From NCBI GenBank assembly GCA_020853575.1, contig JADYYP010000035.1, positions 62,001 through 126,000 of the forward strand: DNA of 64,000 nucleotides, given 5' to 3'. This DNA is from Planctomycetota bacterium. GTDB lineage: Bacteria; Planctomycetota; UBA1135; GCA-002686595. The notes beneath the pieces were generated by a model. That model had not been told where the DNA came from. It worked only from the letters and a program-made list of their open reading frames with translations, and did not search any database. The translations under genes were made by a program, and so were the position numbers. The first letter of the stretch is position 1. Each line of letters opens with the position of its first letter. Shown here one piece after another: positions 8,960 to 18,486 of this stretch.

Positions 8960-10432
8960 ATGAAGCAACTGAACAGAGTGCTCTTGAGCGGCGCCAGCGG
9001 GTTTCTCGGGCGCGCCTTGGCCCTGCGCCTGGCGCGCGCTGGCCTCGAGGTCGTGGCCCTCGTGCGCGACCCGGAGCGCGCCCGCGGCGTGCTGGGGAGC
9101 GGTCCGCGCCTGCTCTCGACCTCGATCTCCGACGCCGGTTTGCGGGCGGAGCTCGCGCACGTCGACGCCGTGGTCAATCTGGCCGGGGAGCCCCTCTTCG
9201 GTCCACGCTGGAGCGAGCGCCGGCGCGCGGAGCTGCGTTCGAGCCGCGTGGCCACCACTGCGCGCCTGGCGCGAGCGATCGCCGGCGCGGCCAGGCGACC
9301 GGCGGTGTTCGTCTCGGGCAGCGCGGTCGGGATCTGGGGGGATCGCGGCGACGAGCAGCTCGACGAACGTTCCAGCCCAGGCCAGGGTTTCCTGGCCGAG
9401 CTGTGCGGCGCGTGGGAGGCCGCGGCTCGCCCCGCCGAGGAAGCCCAGGTCCGCACGGTGTTGCTGCGCACCGGGGTGGTGCTCGGCGCCGAGGGCGGAG
9501 CGCTCGCGACGATGTTGCCTCCATTCCGCTTGGGCCTCGGGGGTCGACTCGGCCACGGGCGCCAGTGGATGCCGTGGATCCACATCGACGACTGGCTCGA
9601 GCTCGTGGTGCGCGCGCTGCGCGACGAGTCGCTCTCGGGGGCACTGGCGGCGACCGCGCCCGAGCCGGTGCGCAACTCCGAGTTCACGCGCGCGCTCGGC
9701 CAGGCACTGCGGCGTCCCACGCCCTTCCCCGTGCCGGGCGTGGCGCTCGAGCTGGTGCTCGGGGAAGTCGCGAGCCTGCTGCTGACCGGTCAGCGCGTGC
9801 GGCCGACGCGCGCGCTCGCGGCGGGTTTCGCGTTCCGTTTCCCCACACTCGCGGGCGCGCTCGAGGATCTCGTCGCGCCCGACCCGACGGTGGAGATCGG
9901 GGCGTGCCGCGACGCACCCGATGCCGAGTATCTCCGCCAACGCAAGCCGCGCTACCAGCTCGCGCAGCGCACGCTGATCCACGCGCCCCTCGAGCAGGTG
10001 TTCGAGTTCTTCTCGCGCTCCGAGAACCTGGGCGCGATCACACCGCCGACCATGGCCTTCACCACGCTCGGCGCACCCGGCCGCGCGATGCACGCTGGTC
10101 GCGAGATCGACTACGCGATCCGCGTCGGGCCGGTGCCGCTGCGCTGGCGCTCACGCATCGAGGTCTGGGAACCCGGTGCGCGCTTCGTCGACAGCCAACT
10201 CGAAGGCCCCTATCGCGCGTGGTGGCACGAGCACCGCTTCGCGCGCGCCGGCGAGCACACCCTGATGGAAGACCGCGTGTGGTACGCAGCTCCGCTGGGG
10301 CCACTGGGCGCGCTCGCGCAGCGCTGGCTCATCGCGGGGCGACTGAGCGCGATCTTCGGCTACCGTGCGCGCGCGGTGCGCTGGCGCTTCGGCGCGGACT
10401 CGGCCCGAGAGTCCACGGGCGTCCCCCACTGA
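8960..10432 (+). CDS. TIGR01777-family NAD(P) epimerase fused to SRPBCC domain
   Basis: This 490-residue two-domain protein has an N-terminal NAD(P)-binding epimerase-like domain of the TIGR01777/YfcH family (VLLSGASGFLGRALA near the start, IHIDDW near residue 210, DUF1731-like segment near 265-300). It is fused to a C-terminal SRPBCC (START-like) ligand-binding domain (about residues 340-480). Homologues with or without this fusion occur beside photolyases in light- and singlet-oxygen-induced gene sets; their substrate is unknown. The ATG at 8960 lies just downstream of an A/T-rich promoter with a TATAAT box. It is the first gene of the divergent repair operon. Confidence 0.9.
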   Translation: MKQLNRVLLSGASGFLGRALALRLARAGLEVVALVRDPERARGVLGSGPRLLSTSISDAGLRAELAHVDAVVNLAGEPLFGPRWSERRRAELRSSRVATTARLARAIAGAARRPAVFVSGSAVGIWGDRGDEQLDERSSPGQGFLAELCGAWEAAARPAEEAQVRTVLLRTGVVLGAEGGALATMLPPFRLGLGGRLGHGRQWMPWIHIDDWLELVVRALRDESLSGALAATAPEPVRNSEFTRALGQALRRPTPFPVPGVALELVLGEVASLLLTGQRVRPTRALAAGFAFRFPTLAGALEDLVAPDPTVEIGACRDAPDAEYLRQRKPRYQLAQRTLIHAPLEQVFEFFSRSENLGAITPPTMAFTTLGAPGRAMHAGREIDYAIRVGPVPLRWRSRIEVWEPGARFVDSQLEGPYRAWWHEHRFARAGEHTLMEDRVWYAAPLGPLGALAQRWLIAGRLSAIFGYRARAVRWRFGADSARESTGVPH

Positions 10433-10448
10433 AGAGGAACGCCCGTGG
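10413..10448 (+). terminator. 10-bp perfect inverted repeat across a stop codon
   Basis: CCACGGGCGT (10413-10422) pairs perfectly with ACGCCCGTGG (10439-10448) around a 16-nt loop that contains the TGA of the preceding gene. No T-tract follows. It may act as a 3' end or partial terminator/processing hairpin before the glycosylase gene. Confidence 0.45.
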
Positions 10449-10672
10449 TCGAGTCGCGAGGACCCGTGGAGAGCATGCGCCGAAACCGCGGGACAAGCTG
10501 CAAGATCGGAGGGGAGAGAGCGGTGCTCGGCGTACGCAGCCTCCGGTTAGAGCACGAGCTGCGGGAGTTGACCAATATCGGTTTCGACACACGCTGTCCG
10601 CGCTGTGCCGACGCGGGGCCACGTGCCACCATGCGCGTTCGGCGCGCCGTCTCACGAGCTGCGCGTCGCAGC

Positions 10673-11364
10673 ATGGGGACGGCAGGCGAACTGGACACTT
10701 GGGGCGCCCTCGAGCGCGACGTCGTCGCCTGCTCACGCTGCCCGCGCCTGGTGCGGTGGCGCGCGACCGCGAGCGCTCGCGGTCCGCGTGCGGGTCGCGA
10801 GGCGCAATCCTGGGCGCGCCCGGTGCCCGGATTCGGCGACGAAAACGCGCGCATCGTGATCTTCGGGCTCGCGCCGGGCGCGCTCGGAGCGAACCGCACC
10901 GGGCGTCCATTCACCGGCGACGCATCGTCGCAGTTCCTCTACGCCGCGCTGCATCGCGCGGGGCTCGCCTCCGCCGCGGTCTCGCTCGCGCGCGACGACG
11001 GACTGAAGTTGCGCGCCACGCGCCTGACGAACGTCGTGCGCTGCGTGCCGCCCCAAAACGCACCGACGCGGCGGGAGTTCGCGCGCTGTGCATCCTTCAC
11101 GCGGCGCGAGCTCGCGTTGGCGAGCCAGGTGCGTGTCGTCGTGTGCCTCGGCGCGCACGCGTGGCGCGAGGTGCTGCTCACGCTGCAGCGCATGGGTCAC
11201 CCGAGCGCCGGCCCCACTCCGCGGTTCGCGCACGGCGCGAGCGTCAACTGCGGTCCGCTGTTGGTCCTCGCGGCCTTCCATCCCAGTCCGCTCAACACGC
11301 GGACCGGCCGCCTCACGCCAGCGATGTTCGACCTGGTGCTGCGCAGAGCGCTCGAGGAGCTCCG

Positions 11365-11368
<4 letters not shown>
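10673..11368 (+). CDS. uracil-DNA glycosylase, family 4/5 (UdgB-like)
   Basis: This 231-residue glycosylase removes uracil, and in family 5 also other deaminated bases, from DNA to start base-excision repair. The catalytic motif region GLAPGALGANRTGRPFTGD spans residues 65-83. Iron-sulfur cysteines are seen at C20 and C23 with two more near residues 125-143. A C-terminal HPSPLN.R.G motif is typical. An upstream extension to 10445 is open but unlike the family, so the ATG at 10673 is preferred. It overlaps the photolyase start by 4 bp (ATGA), tying two repair enzymes together. About 240 bp separate it from the gene upstream. Confidence 0.88.
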
Positions 11369-12864
<1,496 letters not shown>

Positions 12865-12955
12865 GCGCGCAGCGCCGCAGCGACAGGAAATTCCGAGAGT
12901 CTCGTTACGCCGGACCAGAGCTGTCGCTCTCGAGTCGCCGCGCCCTCCGTGCGGC

Positions 12956-12975
12956 CCGTCGACCGCGGTCGACGG
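12956..12975. promoter_or_regulatory. 20-bp perfect palindrome
   Basis: CCGTCGACCGCGGTCGACGG reads identically on both strands, with no spacer, about 90 bp after the photolyase stop and 28 bp before the next start codon. It could be a dimeric regulator site for the S74 gene or a 3' structure; nothing decides between these. Confidence 0.35.
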
Positions 12976-13003
12976 TCCTTCGATTCCGCTCCACGAGGTG
13001 CGC

Positions 13004-14305
13004 ATGAAGATCGTCTCGCTCGCTCCGTGCCTGCTGCTCCCCGCAGCGCTGGCCCAACAAGTTGGCAACCCCAGATCGATCGGCAGCCTGCAGATGGCCA
13101 GCCCACCGTCGGCGATCTGCGCCGATGGCGTGATCGACCAAGCCGCTCCCGGCAACTGCATACCGGCGGCCAGCATTCCGACCTGGGGCATGCTCTATCC
13201 GCTCGGCCTCGAGCTCTTCATCAGCGCCAACACCGGCAACGTCGGGATGCGGACCGGCTTTCCACAATCCAGCCTGCACGTCGCGGATGCCGAGGGAATG
13301 CTGGTGGAGGGATATTCGAGCCCCACGCCGCAGGTCTTCACCGGGCTCAACCTCAACAGCGACTCACGCCTGTTCTTCTCCGTGCCCCATGCCGCGCTGC
13401 GAGCTGGCTCGTTCGTCAGCAACTTCGCCGGATTCTCGATGGGCAAGTACAGCGTCGGGTTCGGACTGAACAGCCACGCCAGCGGAACTTCGAGCGCGGC
13501 CTGGGGCTCTGGAGCCAGCGCCTCGGGCGACATGAGCACCGCATTCGGTCAAAACACGCTGGCCTCTGGGCGCTACAGCCTGGCCGGGGGCTTGAGCAGC
13601 GTGGCCAGCGACGAGCACGCCTTCGCCATGGGAGTGTCGGTCCACGCCAGCGCCTACAGCGCCGTCGCCTTCGGCAGCTTGACCGAAGCCAACGGCACGT
13701 GCAGCCTCGTCCAGGGCATCAACGCGATCGCCAACGGCGACTGCAGCACGGCGCTCGGAAGCAACGCGTTGTCCGATGGCTACTGCGTGACCGCGCTGGG
13801 TCGTTTCAACGTGGGTGGCGGCGATCCGCTGAATTGGGTCGCGACCGATCCGCTGTTGGAGGTCGGAAACGGCTCGTTCGGCGCGCGCTCGAACGCCTTG
13901 ACCGTGCTCAAGAACGGACGCGTTGGAATCGGCACCGCGGCACCGGGCGTACCGCTGCAGGTTTTGGGGGGCTCGGACGCGACACCCACGTCGGGGGGCT
14001 ACTTCCAGATCGGTCAAACGAGTGCCACCAACGTGCTGTTCGACGACAACGAGATCTTGGCGCGCAACAACGGCGCGAGCGGCACACTGTCGCTCAACAA
14101 CAACGGCGGCAACGTCAACATCAGCGCGTCGGGCACCGGCCGTGTCGCGATCGGCCACGGCGCGCCAGCCTTCACCCTGGACGTCGCCGGCAGCGCCGGA
14201 AAGCCGGGCGGCGGTTCATGGTCGGTGTCCTCGGACGCACGCCTCAAGAAGAACGTGCGCGATCTCGACGGCGCCCTCGAGCGCTTGCTGGCGCTGCGCG
14301 GGTGA
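13004..14305 (+). CDS. secreted head-repeat protein, N-terminal part of a frameshifted S74 chaperone protein
   Basis: This 433-residue reading frame starts with a signal peptide (MKIVSLAPCLLLPAALAQ). Trimeric-adhesin-like head repeats rich in Ala/Gly/Ser follow between about residues 150 and 270 (repeated A.G..S.A.G units). A VGIGTAAP segment near 308 is typical of phage-tail/adhesin stalks preceding a peptidase-S74 domain. The S74 start (SSDARLKKNVRDLDGAL) is reached at the C terminus, but the frame then ends at a TGA (14303-14305) that breaks the domain. The remainder continues at once in the +1-shifted frame. GTG at 12998 is an alternative start. Confidence 0.75.
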   Translation: MKIVSLAPCLLLPAALAQQVGNPRSIGSLQMASPPSAICADGVIDQAAPGNCIPAASIPTWGMLYPLGLELFISANTGNVGMRTGFPQSSLHVADAEGMLVEGYSSPTPQVFTGLNLNSDSRLFFSVPHAALRAGSFVSNFAGFSMGKYSVGFGLNSHASGTSSAAWGSGASASGDMSTAFGQNTLASGRYSLAGGLSSVASDEHAFAMGVSVHASAYSAVAFGSLTEANGTCSLVQGINAIANGDCSTALGSNALSDGYCVTALGRFNVGGGDPLNWVATDPLLEVGNGSFGARSNALTVLKNGRVGIGTAAPGVPLQVLGGSDATPTSGGYFQIGQTSATNVLFDDNEILARNNGASGTLSLNNNGGNVNISASGTGRVAIGHGAPAFTLDVAGSAGKPGGGSWSVSSDARLKKNVRDLDGALERLLALRG

Positions 14306-14601
14306 CCTACGAGTACATCGACCCGGCGGCGATCGGCGAGCTCTCCGGCGAGCGCATCGGTTTCGTCGCGCAAGAGGTGGAGCGCGTGTTCCCCGACTGG
14401 GTCGGCACCAAGGACGACGGCATGCGCTTCCTGACCATTCGCGGTTTCGAGGCGCTGGCGGTCGAAGCCCTGCGCGATCTGCGGGACGAAAACCAGCGCC
14501 TGCGCGAAGAGCTGCGGCTCGAGCGCGAGGCGCGCGTGCAGGCCATGTCCGACATGCGCCAACTGGTCGAACAGGCGCTCCGCGCTGCACCGGCGCGCTG
14601 A
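14303..14601 (+). pseudogene. out-of-frame remainder of the peptidase-S74 (endosialidase chaperone) domain
   Basis: Downstream of the TGA at 14303, the shifted frame encodes the rest of an intramolecular chaperone domain: VTYEYIDPAAIGELSGE, then IGFVAQEVERVFPDWV and a C-terminal coiled coil (EALRDLRDENQRLREELRLERE). These are the expected continuation of LLALRG in the upstream frame. Restoring one G in the GGG at 14300-14302 would join the two parts into a protein of about 531 residues. This may be a true frameshift, a phase-variable tract or a sequencing error. Confidence 0.7.
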
Positions 14602-14605
14602 ACAT

Positions 14606-14646
14606 GCACGTTCTTCCGGCGCCCGTGAACGTTCGGCGGAACGTGC
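14606..14646 (+). terminator. hairpin downstream of the S74 gene
   Basis: GCACGTTC (14606-14613) pairs with GAACGTGC (14639-14646), with an extra inner CCG/CGG pairing. It begins 5 bp after the stop codon. No T-tract follows. Confidence 0.45.
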
Positions 14647-14704
14647 GGGCGTCGGAGTTCGCTGGCTCGCCCCGCCGCGCCATCGCGCGCGCGAGGAAGC
14701 GCGC

Positions 14705-14710
14705 TACCCT
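14705..14710 (+). promoter_or_regulatory. -10-like TACCCT before the ECF sigma gene
   Basis: The hexamer sits in the context GCTACCCT, 37 bp before the ATG at 14748. The same GCTACCCT occurs 37 bp before the exporter operon at 18487. Confidence 0.35.
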
Positions 14711-14747
14711 GGGCTGGCCCACGCAGCACGGCGCGGGAACAGACGCG

Positions 14748-16067
14748 ATGGGACAGCACGTTTCCGAGTCGACCCAGCTGCTGCGCCGCTGGCACCAGGG
14801 CGACGAAGGCGCGCTCCAGGAGCTCCTCGCCCACCACCTGCCATGGATCCGCGTCCACGTCCGCCAGAGGCTGGGCGAGGCACTGCGAGCGAAGGAGGAG
14901 ACCGGCGACATCGTGCAGGACGCGTTGCTCGAGTTCTTGCGCTACGGTCCGCGCTTCGAGATCCGCAACGAGGCGCACTTGCGTTTCTTGCTCGCACGCA
15001 TCGCCGAGAACGTCCTGCGCGATCGCAACGACTTCTACACGCGGCGGCGGCGCCAGGCCGCGCGCGAAACGCCGTTCACGGAGGACGGGCTGCTGGTGCT
15101 CGACGGCAGCGCACGCCCGGCAACGCAGCCCGACGAGGCGCTCGAGCGCAAGCAGTGGCGCGCTTGGGTGCGGCTCGCGCTGGAGCTGCTCGACCCGCAA
15201 GACCGCGACGTGATCGTGCTGCGCACGTGGGACGGCTTGGAGTTCGCCGAGGTTGCTCAGCGCATGGAGCTCTCGGTCGACTTGGCCCGCGTGCGCTTCC
15301 ATCGCGCGCTGCCCAAGCTCGCCGCGAAGATCCAGGCGCTCCAGCGCGCGCTCTCGATCTTCGAGCAGGTGGCGAGCCCGGCACACCGCAACGCGCTCGT
15401 CTGCCGCGAGAACCTGATGCAGAACCTGCTGCGCAGCGCGCGGTTCGCCGAGCTCAACGCGCTGTGCGAGGCGACGCTCTCGGTGGCCGCCTCCGCGAAG
15501 CTGGAGCGCGCCCACGTCGCGCTGTTCTCGCGGATGTGCTCGGCCTTCGCCCACGAGGGCTTGGACCAGCTCGACAGTGCGATCGCGGTGGCCGAAGGCG
15601 CGCTCGCGGACTTCGGCTCGACGCGCGACCCGGCCCTCGAGAATCGAGTGCTGTACCTGCGCTGCGCACTGGTCGATTGGTATGTCGCCCGCGGCGACAT
15701 CGCGCGCGCCGAGACTTCTCTGAGCGCGTCAGGGACCGAGACAGAGGCCCTCGACAGCGCGCAGTCTCGCGGTCAGTGGATCACCTGGGCACGCGCACGG
15801 CTCGAACTCGCCCAGGGCCGCCCCGAGAGCGCGGCGCCGCTGCTCGAGACACTGGCGGCTCGCCAGCGCGGGTCGAGCTATGCCTGGTGGCTGCCGGCGC
15901 GCGCGCGGGCGGCCCTGGCGGAGCTGCTGCACGAGAAGGACCTGCAGCGCGCGCATTCCTTGGCGGAAAACGCCGAGCGCGAGATCCGCGAGCGTTTCGG
16001 TGCCGAGCACGGAGCCGCGCGCGACGCGCACACGCTGCTCGAGCGACTGCGCGCGGCGCTCAGATGA
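14748..16067 (+). CDS. ECF-type sigma factor with long helical C-terminal extension
   Basis: This 439-residue protein has an N-terminal ECF sigma-70 module. Region 2 is at about residues 5-85 with DIVQDALLEFLRYG. Region 4 is at about 135-185 with LDPQDRDVIVLRTWDGLEFAEVAQ and the helix-turn-helix after it. A further 250 residues, rich in Ala, Leu, Glu and Arg, look like tetratricopeptide-like helical pairs. ECF sigma factors direct RNA polymerase to stress promoters; C-terminal extensions in planctomycete ECFs are thought to have a regulatory role. No anti-sigma factor is adjacent. Its stop overlaps that of the convergent nitronate-monooxygenase-like gene by 8 bp. Confidence 0.85.
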   Translation: MGQHVSESTQLLRRWHQGDEGALQELLAHHLPWIRVHVRQRLGEALRAKEETGDIVQDALLEFLRYGPRFEIRNEAHLRFLLARIAENVLRDRNDFYTRRRRQAARETPFTEDGLLVLDGSARPATQPDEALERKQWRAWVRLALELLDPQDRDVIVLRTWDGLEFAEVAQRMELSVDLARVRFHRALPKLAAKIQALQRALSIFEQVASPAHRNALVCRENLMQNLLRSARFAELNALCEATLSVAASAKLERAHVALFSRMCSAFAHEGLDQLDSAIAVAEGALADFGSTRDPALENRVLYLRCALVDWYVARGDIARAETSLSASGTETEALDSAQSRGQWITWARARLELAQGRPESAAPLLETLAARQRGSSYAWWLPARARAALAELLHEKDLQRAHSLAENAEREIRERFGAEHGAARDAHTLLERLRAALR

Positions 16068-17544
16068 GGCGCGCGCCCGCGCCGACCAGTTCCTCGACCA
16101 AGTCCGCGGCGCGCAGCTCGGTGCGACCGTCGCTGAAGAAGCGCTCGATCGTCTCCAGGTCGTCGCCGGCGGTCAGCAACGGCGGCTCGCTCGCGCCGTC
16201 GGCGCGCGCCTGCGCCAGACCGACGTCGGCAAGCAGAGCGTTGCACAAGCACTTGCGGCCGCGCGCGTCCTCGGCCACGCCCCCCTTGCGCTCGAAGTCG
16301 TCGATCGGCTCCGCGGGGCAGCGGTAATAAAGCGCGCCGTCGGCGCCGCGGCACGCTGCGCGCAGGTAGCCCAGGTCACAGATGCGCTCGCGCGCCGCGT
16401 ACACCTCGGGATCGGAGAGCGTGCCCTCGAGCGGCGCGATCTTGAACGGGAAATGCGTCGGGGACGCGAAGGGGTCGGTGAACACGCGCTCGCGCTGCTC
16501 AGGCGGTCCGAAGACCCACTTGTCGAGCATGCGCTGACGCAGCTGTGGAGCGAGACCGGACTCGCGGCACAGGGCGAAAGCCGTCCCGACTTGCACGCCC
16601 GCGGCGCCGAGCTCCAGCGCGTGCTGCAAGCGCTCGCGCGTCCCCCACGAGCCGGCCAGCCAGAAGGGCAGTCCGAGGGCCTTGAGTGCGTCGGCGTCCG
16701 CCAGGTCGCGGGGCCCGTAGATCGGCTCGCCGCGCTGCGAGAGGCGCAGCGCGCCGCGCGGGGGTGCGTTGTGCCCGCCAGCGGTCGGGCCCTCGACCAC
16801 GAAACCGTCGATGCGCGCCGTGGTGTGACGCAGCAGGTACTCGGCGAGCGAGGCCGAGGCGACGATCGCGAAGAAGCGCGGCCGTTCGAGCGGAGCGCAC
16901 ACCAGCGAAGGGAACACCGAGCGTGGCGAGAAGCTGAACAGCACGTCGTCGCCGCCGCGCTCGTCGATCGCGAGCGCCGTGCGGCACACCGCGTCGGCGT
17001 GCACCGCGAGCGCGTCGAGCGCCGCGGGAATGTCGCGCGGAATCCCCGCTCCGACCAGCACGACGTCGACACCGGCGAGCATCGCGCCGTACATCGCCGG
17101 CAGGTTCGAGAGCTGCAGCTTCTCGAGGAAGTTGATGCCGACCAAGCCGTCGTGGCCCTCCTTGGCCAGCGTGATCTCGACGAAACCACCGGCGACACCC
17201 AGGCGCTGCGTGTCGAGGCCCGGCGTGATGCCGCTCATCGGGCACAACGCGTAAGGCACGCCCGGCGCGCGACCACCCGGCCGGTAGAAGCGCCGCACGA
17301 TCTCGCGCGCGAACTCGCGCTCCGGAAAGCGCTCCAAAGCGCGCCGCACGTGGCCGCCCTCGTCGCCATCTTGCAGGCGTCGGATCATCACGGTGTTGAT
17401 CGCGGTGCCGGAAACCACGCCGAGCTGTCCCGCGCGCGCGACCTCGCGGGCCAAGCGCCAGTTGGACACTCCGACGCCCATGCCGCCCTGGATCAGCGTG
17501 GGCATTCGACGAGAGCGCTCGCGCTCGAGTTGGTTCTCGGCCAT
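16060..17544 (-). CDS. nitronate monooxygenase / PfaD-like FMN enzyme
   Basis: This 494-residue TIM-barrel flavoprotein belongs to the 2-nitropropane dioxygenase superfamily. The N-terminal QGGMGVGVSNWRLA segment, VSGTAIN, the central VVEGPTAGGHNAPP motif and GAAGVQVGTAFALC are the FMN/phosphate-binding landmarks. The C-terminal 130 residues (CPAEPIDDFERKGG, then CLCNALLADVGL) exceed a simple nitronate monooxygenase and resemble the PfaD-type enoyl reductases, so the substrate is uncertain. A TAGCTT hexamer lies 8 bp before the ATG and no Shine-Dalgarno is seen. The gene is convergent with, and overlaps, the ECF sigma gene. Confidence 0.85.
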   Translation of the reverse strand: MAENQLERERSRRMPTLIQGGMGVGVSNWRLAREVARAGQLGVVSGTAINTVMIRRLQDGDEGGHVRRALERFPEREFAREIVRRFYRPGGRAPGVPYALCPMSGITPGLDTQRLGVAGGFVEITLAKEGHDGLVGINFLEKLQLSNLPAMYGAMLAGVDVVLVGAGIPRDIPAALDALAVHADAVCRTALAIDERGGDDVLFSFSPRSVFPSLVCAPLERPRFFAIVASASLAEYLLRHTTARIDGFVVEGPTAGGHNAPPRGALRLSQRGEPIYGPRDLADADALKALGLPFWLAGSWGTRERLQHALELGAAGVQVGTAFALCRESGLAPQLRQRMLDKWVFGPPEQRERVFTDPFASPTHFPFKIAPLEGTLSDPEVYAARERICDLGYLRAACRGADGALYYRCPAEPIDDFERKGGVAEDARGRKCLCNALLADVGLAQARADGASEPPLLTAGDDLETIERFFSDGRTELRAADLVEELVGAGARLI

Positions 17545-17552
17545 GCTCGAAC

Positions 17553-17558
17553 AAGCTA
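17553..17558 (-). promoter_or_regulatory. -10-like TAGCTT 8 bp before a start codon
   Basis: On the minus strand GCTAGCTT ends 8 bp before the ATG at 17544, compatible with leaderless transcription of the FMN-enzyme gene. Confidence 0.45.
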
Positions 17559-17620
17559 GCGATTCCCGAGGGCTGGCGCGCTGGGCCGGCGGTCGGCCGC
17601 AGTTCGTAGCCGTGGGGCCT

Positions 17621-18382
17621 TCATGTGACGGGTGCGGGAGCCCAGGCCGTGACGTCGAGGGCCCGCACGTAGTGCGCCAACGCGGGCTCGGGCGCGAGCT
17701 CGAAACCCGCCGCCCGTCCCAGTGAGTTGCGCTCGAACGCCACGCGTGCATCCTGGATCGGCCAAGGCGCGTGGTCGATCTCGCCGCACAACAACCCACC
17801 GTTCGGAGCGCGCGAATACAGGCAGTAGCGCTCGACCAGGAAGTGCTCGAGCGAGCCCCGCTGGGCGCGGCGCGGCGCTGAGGTCGGCGCGTAGCGTGCG
17901 ACGAGCTCGGCCGACGGCGCGCCGCTGTGGCGTCGCTCGCTCGCATAGCGCGTCGAGCCGTCGGTGAGTGTCGTGCACGACATGCGCGCGATGAAGTACG
18001 GCAAATGGAACCAGGCGCGCGCGCCGGCGACGGCCAGCGGGCTGGCGGCATCGAGCGAAAAGAACCACACGCCGGCTCGCCCGCCGCAGCGCACGTAGGT
18101 GCGCAGGTTGAGCTCGGGGAAGTCCTCGGCCCAGCCCAGGGCCGGCCAACCCTCGAGCCGCACTCCGCGCATGCGGAACGGAACCACGCCGACCCATGCG
18201 CGTCCGTCGCAGGTGTCGAGCTCGAGCCCCGGGGGCAGCTGCGACGCGAGCAGTCGGGGCGAGCATTCCCAATGCGCGAACAACAGCTCACTCCAGGTCA
18301 TGCGCATCACCGGCGGTGCCGCGGGTCTCGGCCAGGGTCGGTGCGTGCCGCCACCGTCGATTCGAGGTTCGTGCTGCTGCAT
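17621..18382 (-). CDS. DUF2071 (YqjF-like) protein
   Basis: This 253-residue protein matches the DUF2071 family. Landmarks are TWSELLFAHWECSPRLLASQLPPGLELD near residue 30, WVGVVPFRMRGVR near 63 and the ELNLRTYVR strand near 90. A PYFIARMS segment and a late FLVERYCLYS tract follow. The family is widespread and biochemically undefined. The first 27 residues are proline-rich and poorly conserved, so a start nearer the internal MRMTWSE is possible. It is divergent from the exporter operon, about 100 bp away, and 76 bp upstream of the FMN-enzyme gene on the same strand. Confidence 0.83.
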   Translation of the reverse strand: MQQHEPRIDGGGTHRPWPRPAAPPVMRMTWSELLFAHWECSPRLLASQLPPGLELDTCDGRAWVGVVPFRMRGVRLEGWPALGWAEDFPELNLRTYVRCGGRAGVWFFSLDAASPLAVAGARAWFHLPYFIARMSCTTLTDGSTRYASERRHSGAPSAELVARYAPTSAPRRAQRGSLEHFLVERYCLYSRAPNGGLLCGEIDHAPWPIQDARVAFERNSLGRAAGFELAPEPALAHYVRALDVTAWAPAPVT

Positions 18383-18443
18383 GGCTCGCGCTTTTCCGCG
18401 TCGCCGCGGCTGCGCTAGCTTCCGCAGCGCGAGCTCGGGAAGC

Positions 18444-18449
18444 TACCCT
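18444..18449 (+). promoter_or_regulatory. -10-like TACCCT before the exporter operon
   Basis: GCTACCCT lies 37 bp before the GTG at 18487, in the only non-coding stretch upstream of the four-gene exporter operon. Confidence 0.35.
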
Positions 18450-18486
18450 GTTCCGCCCTCGCAACCGGCTGGCAGCCGCAGCGCCC

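Noticed and set aside
14303..14305. TGA in the S74 gene as a second selenocysteine codon
   Set aside because: The homologous sequence continues in a different frame, so this is a frameshift, not recoding; no Cys is expected at this position.
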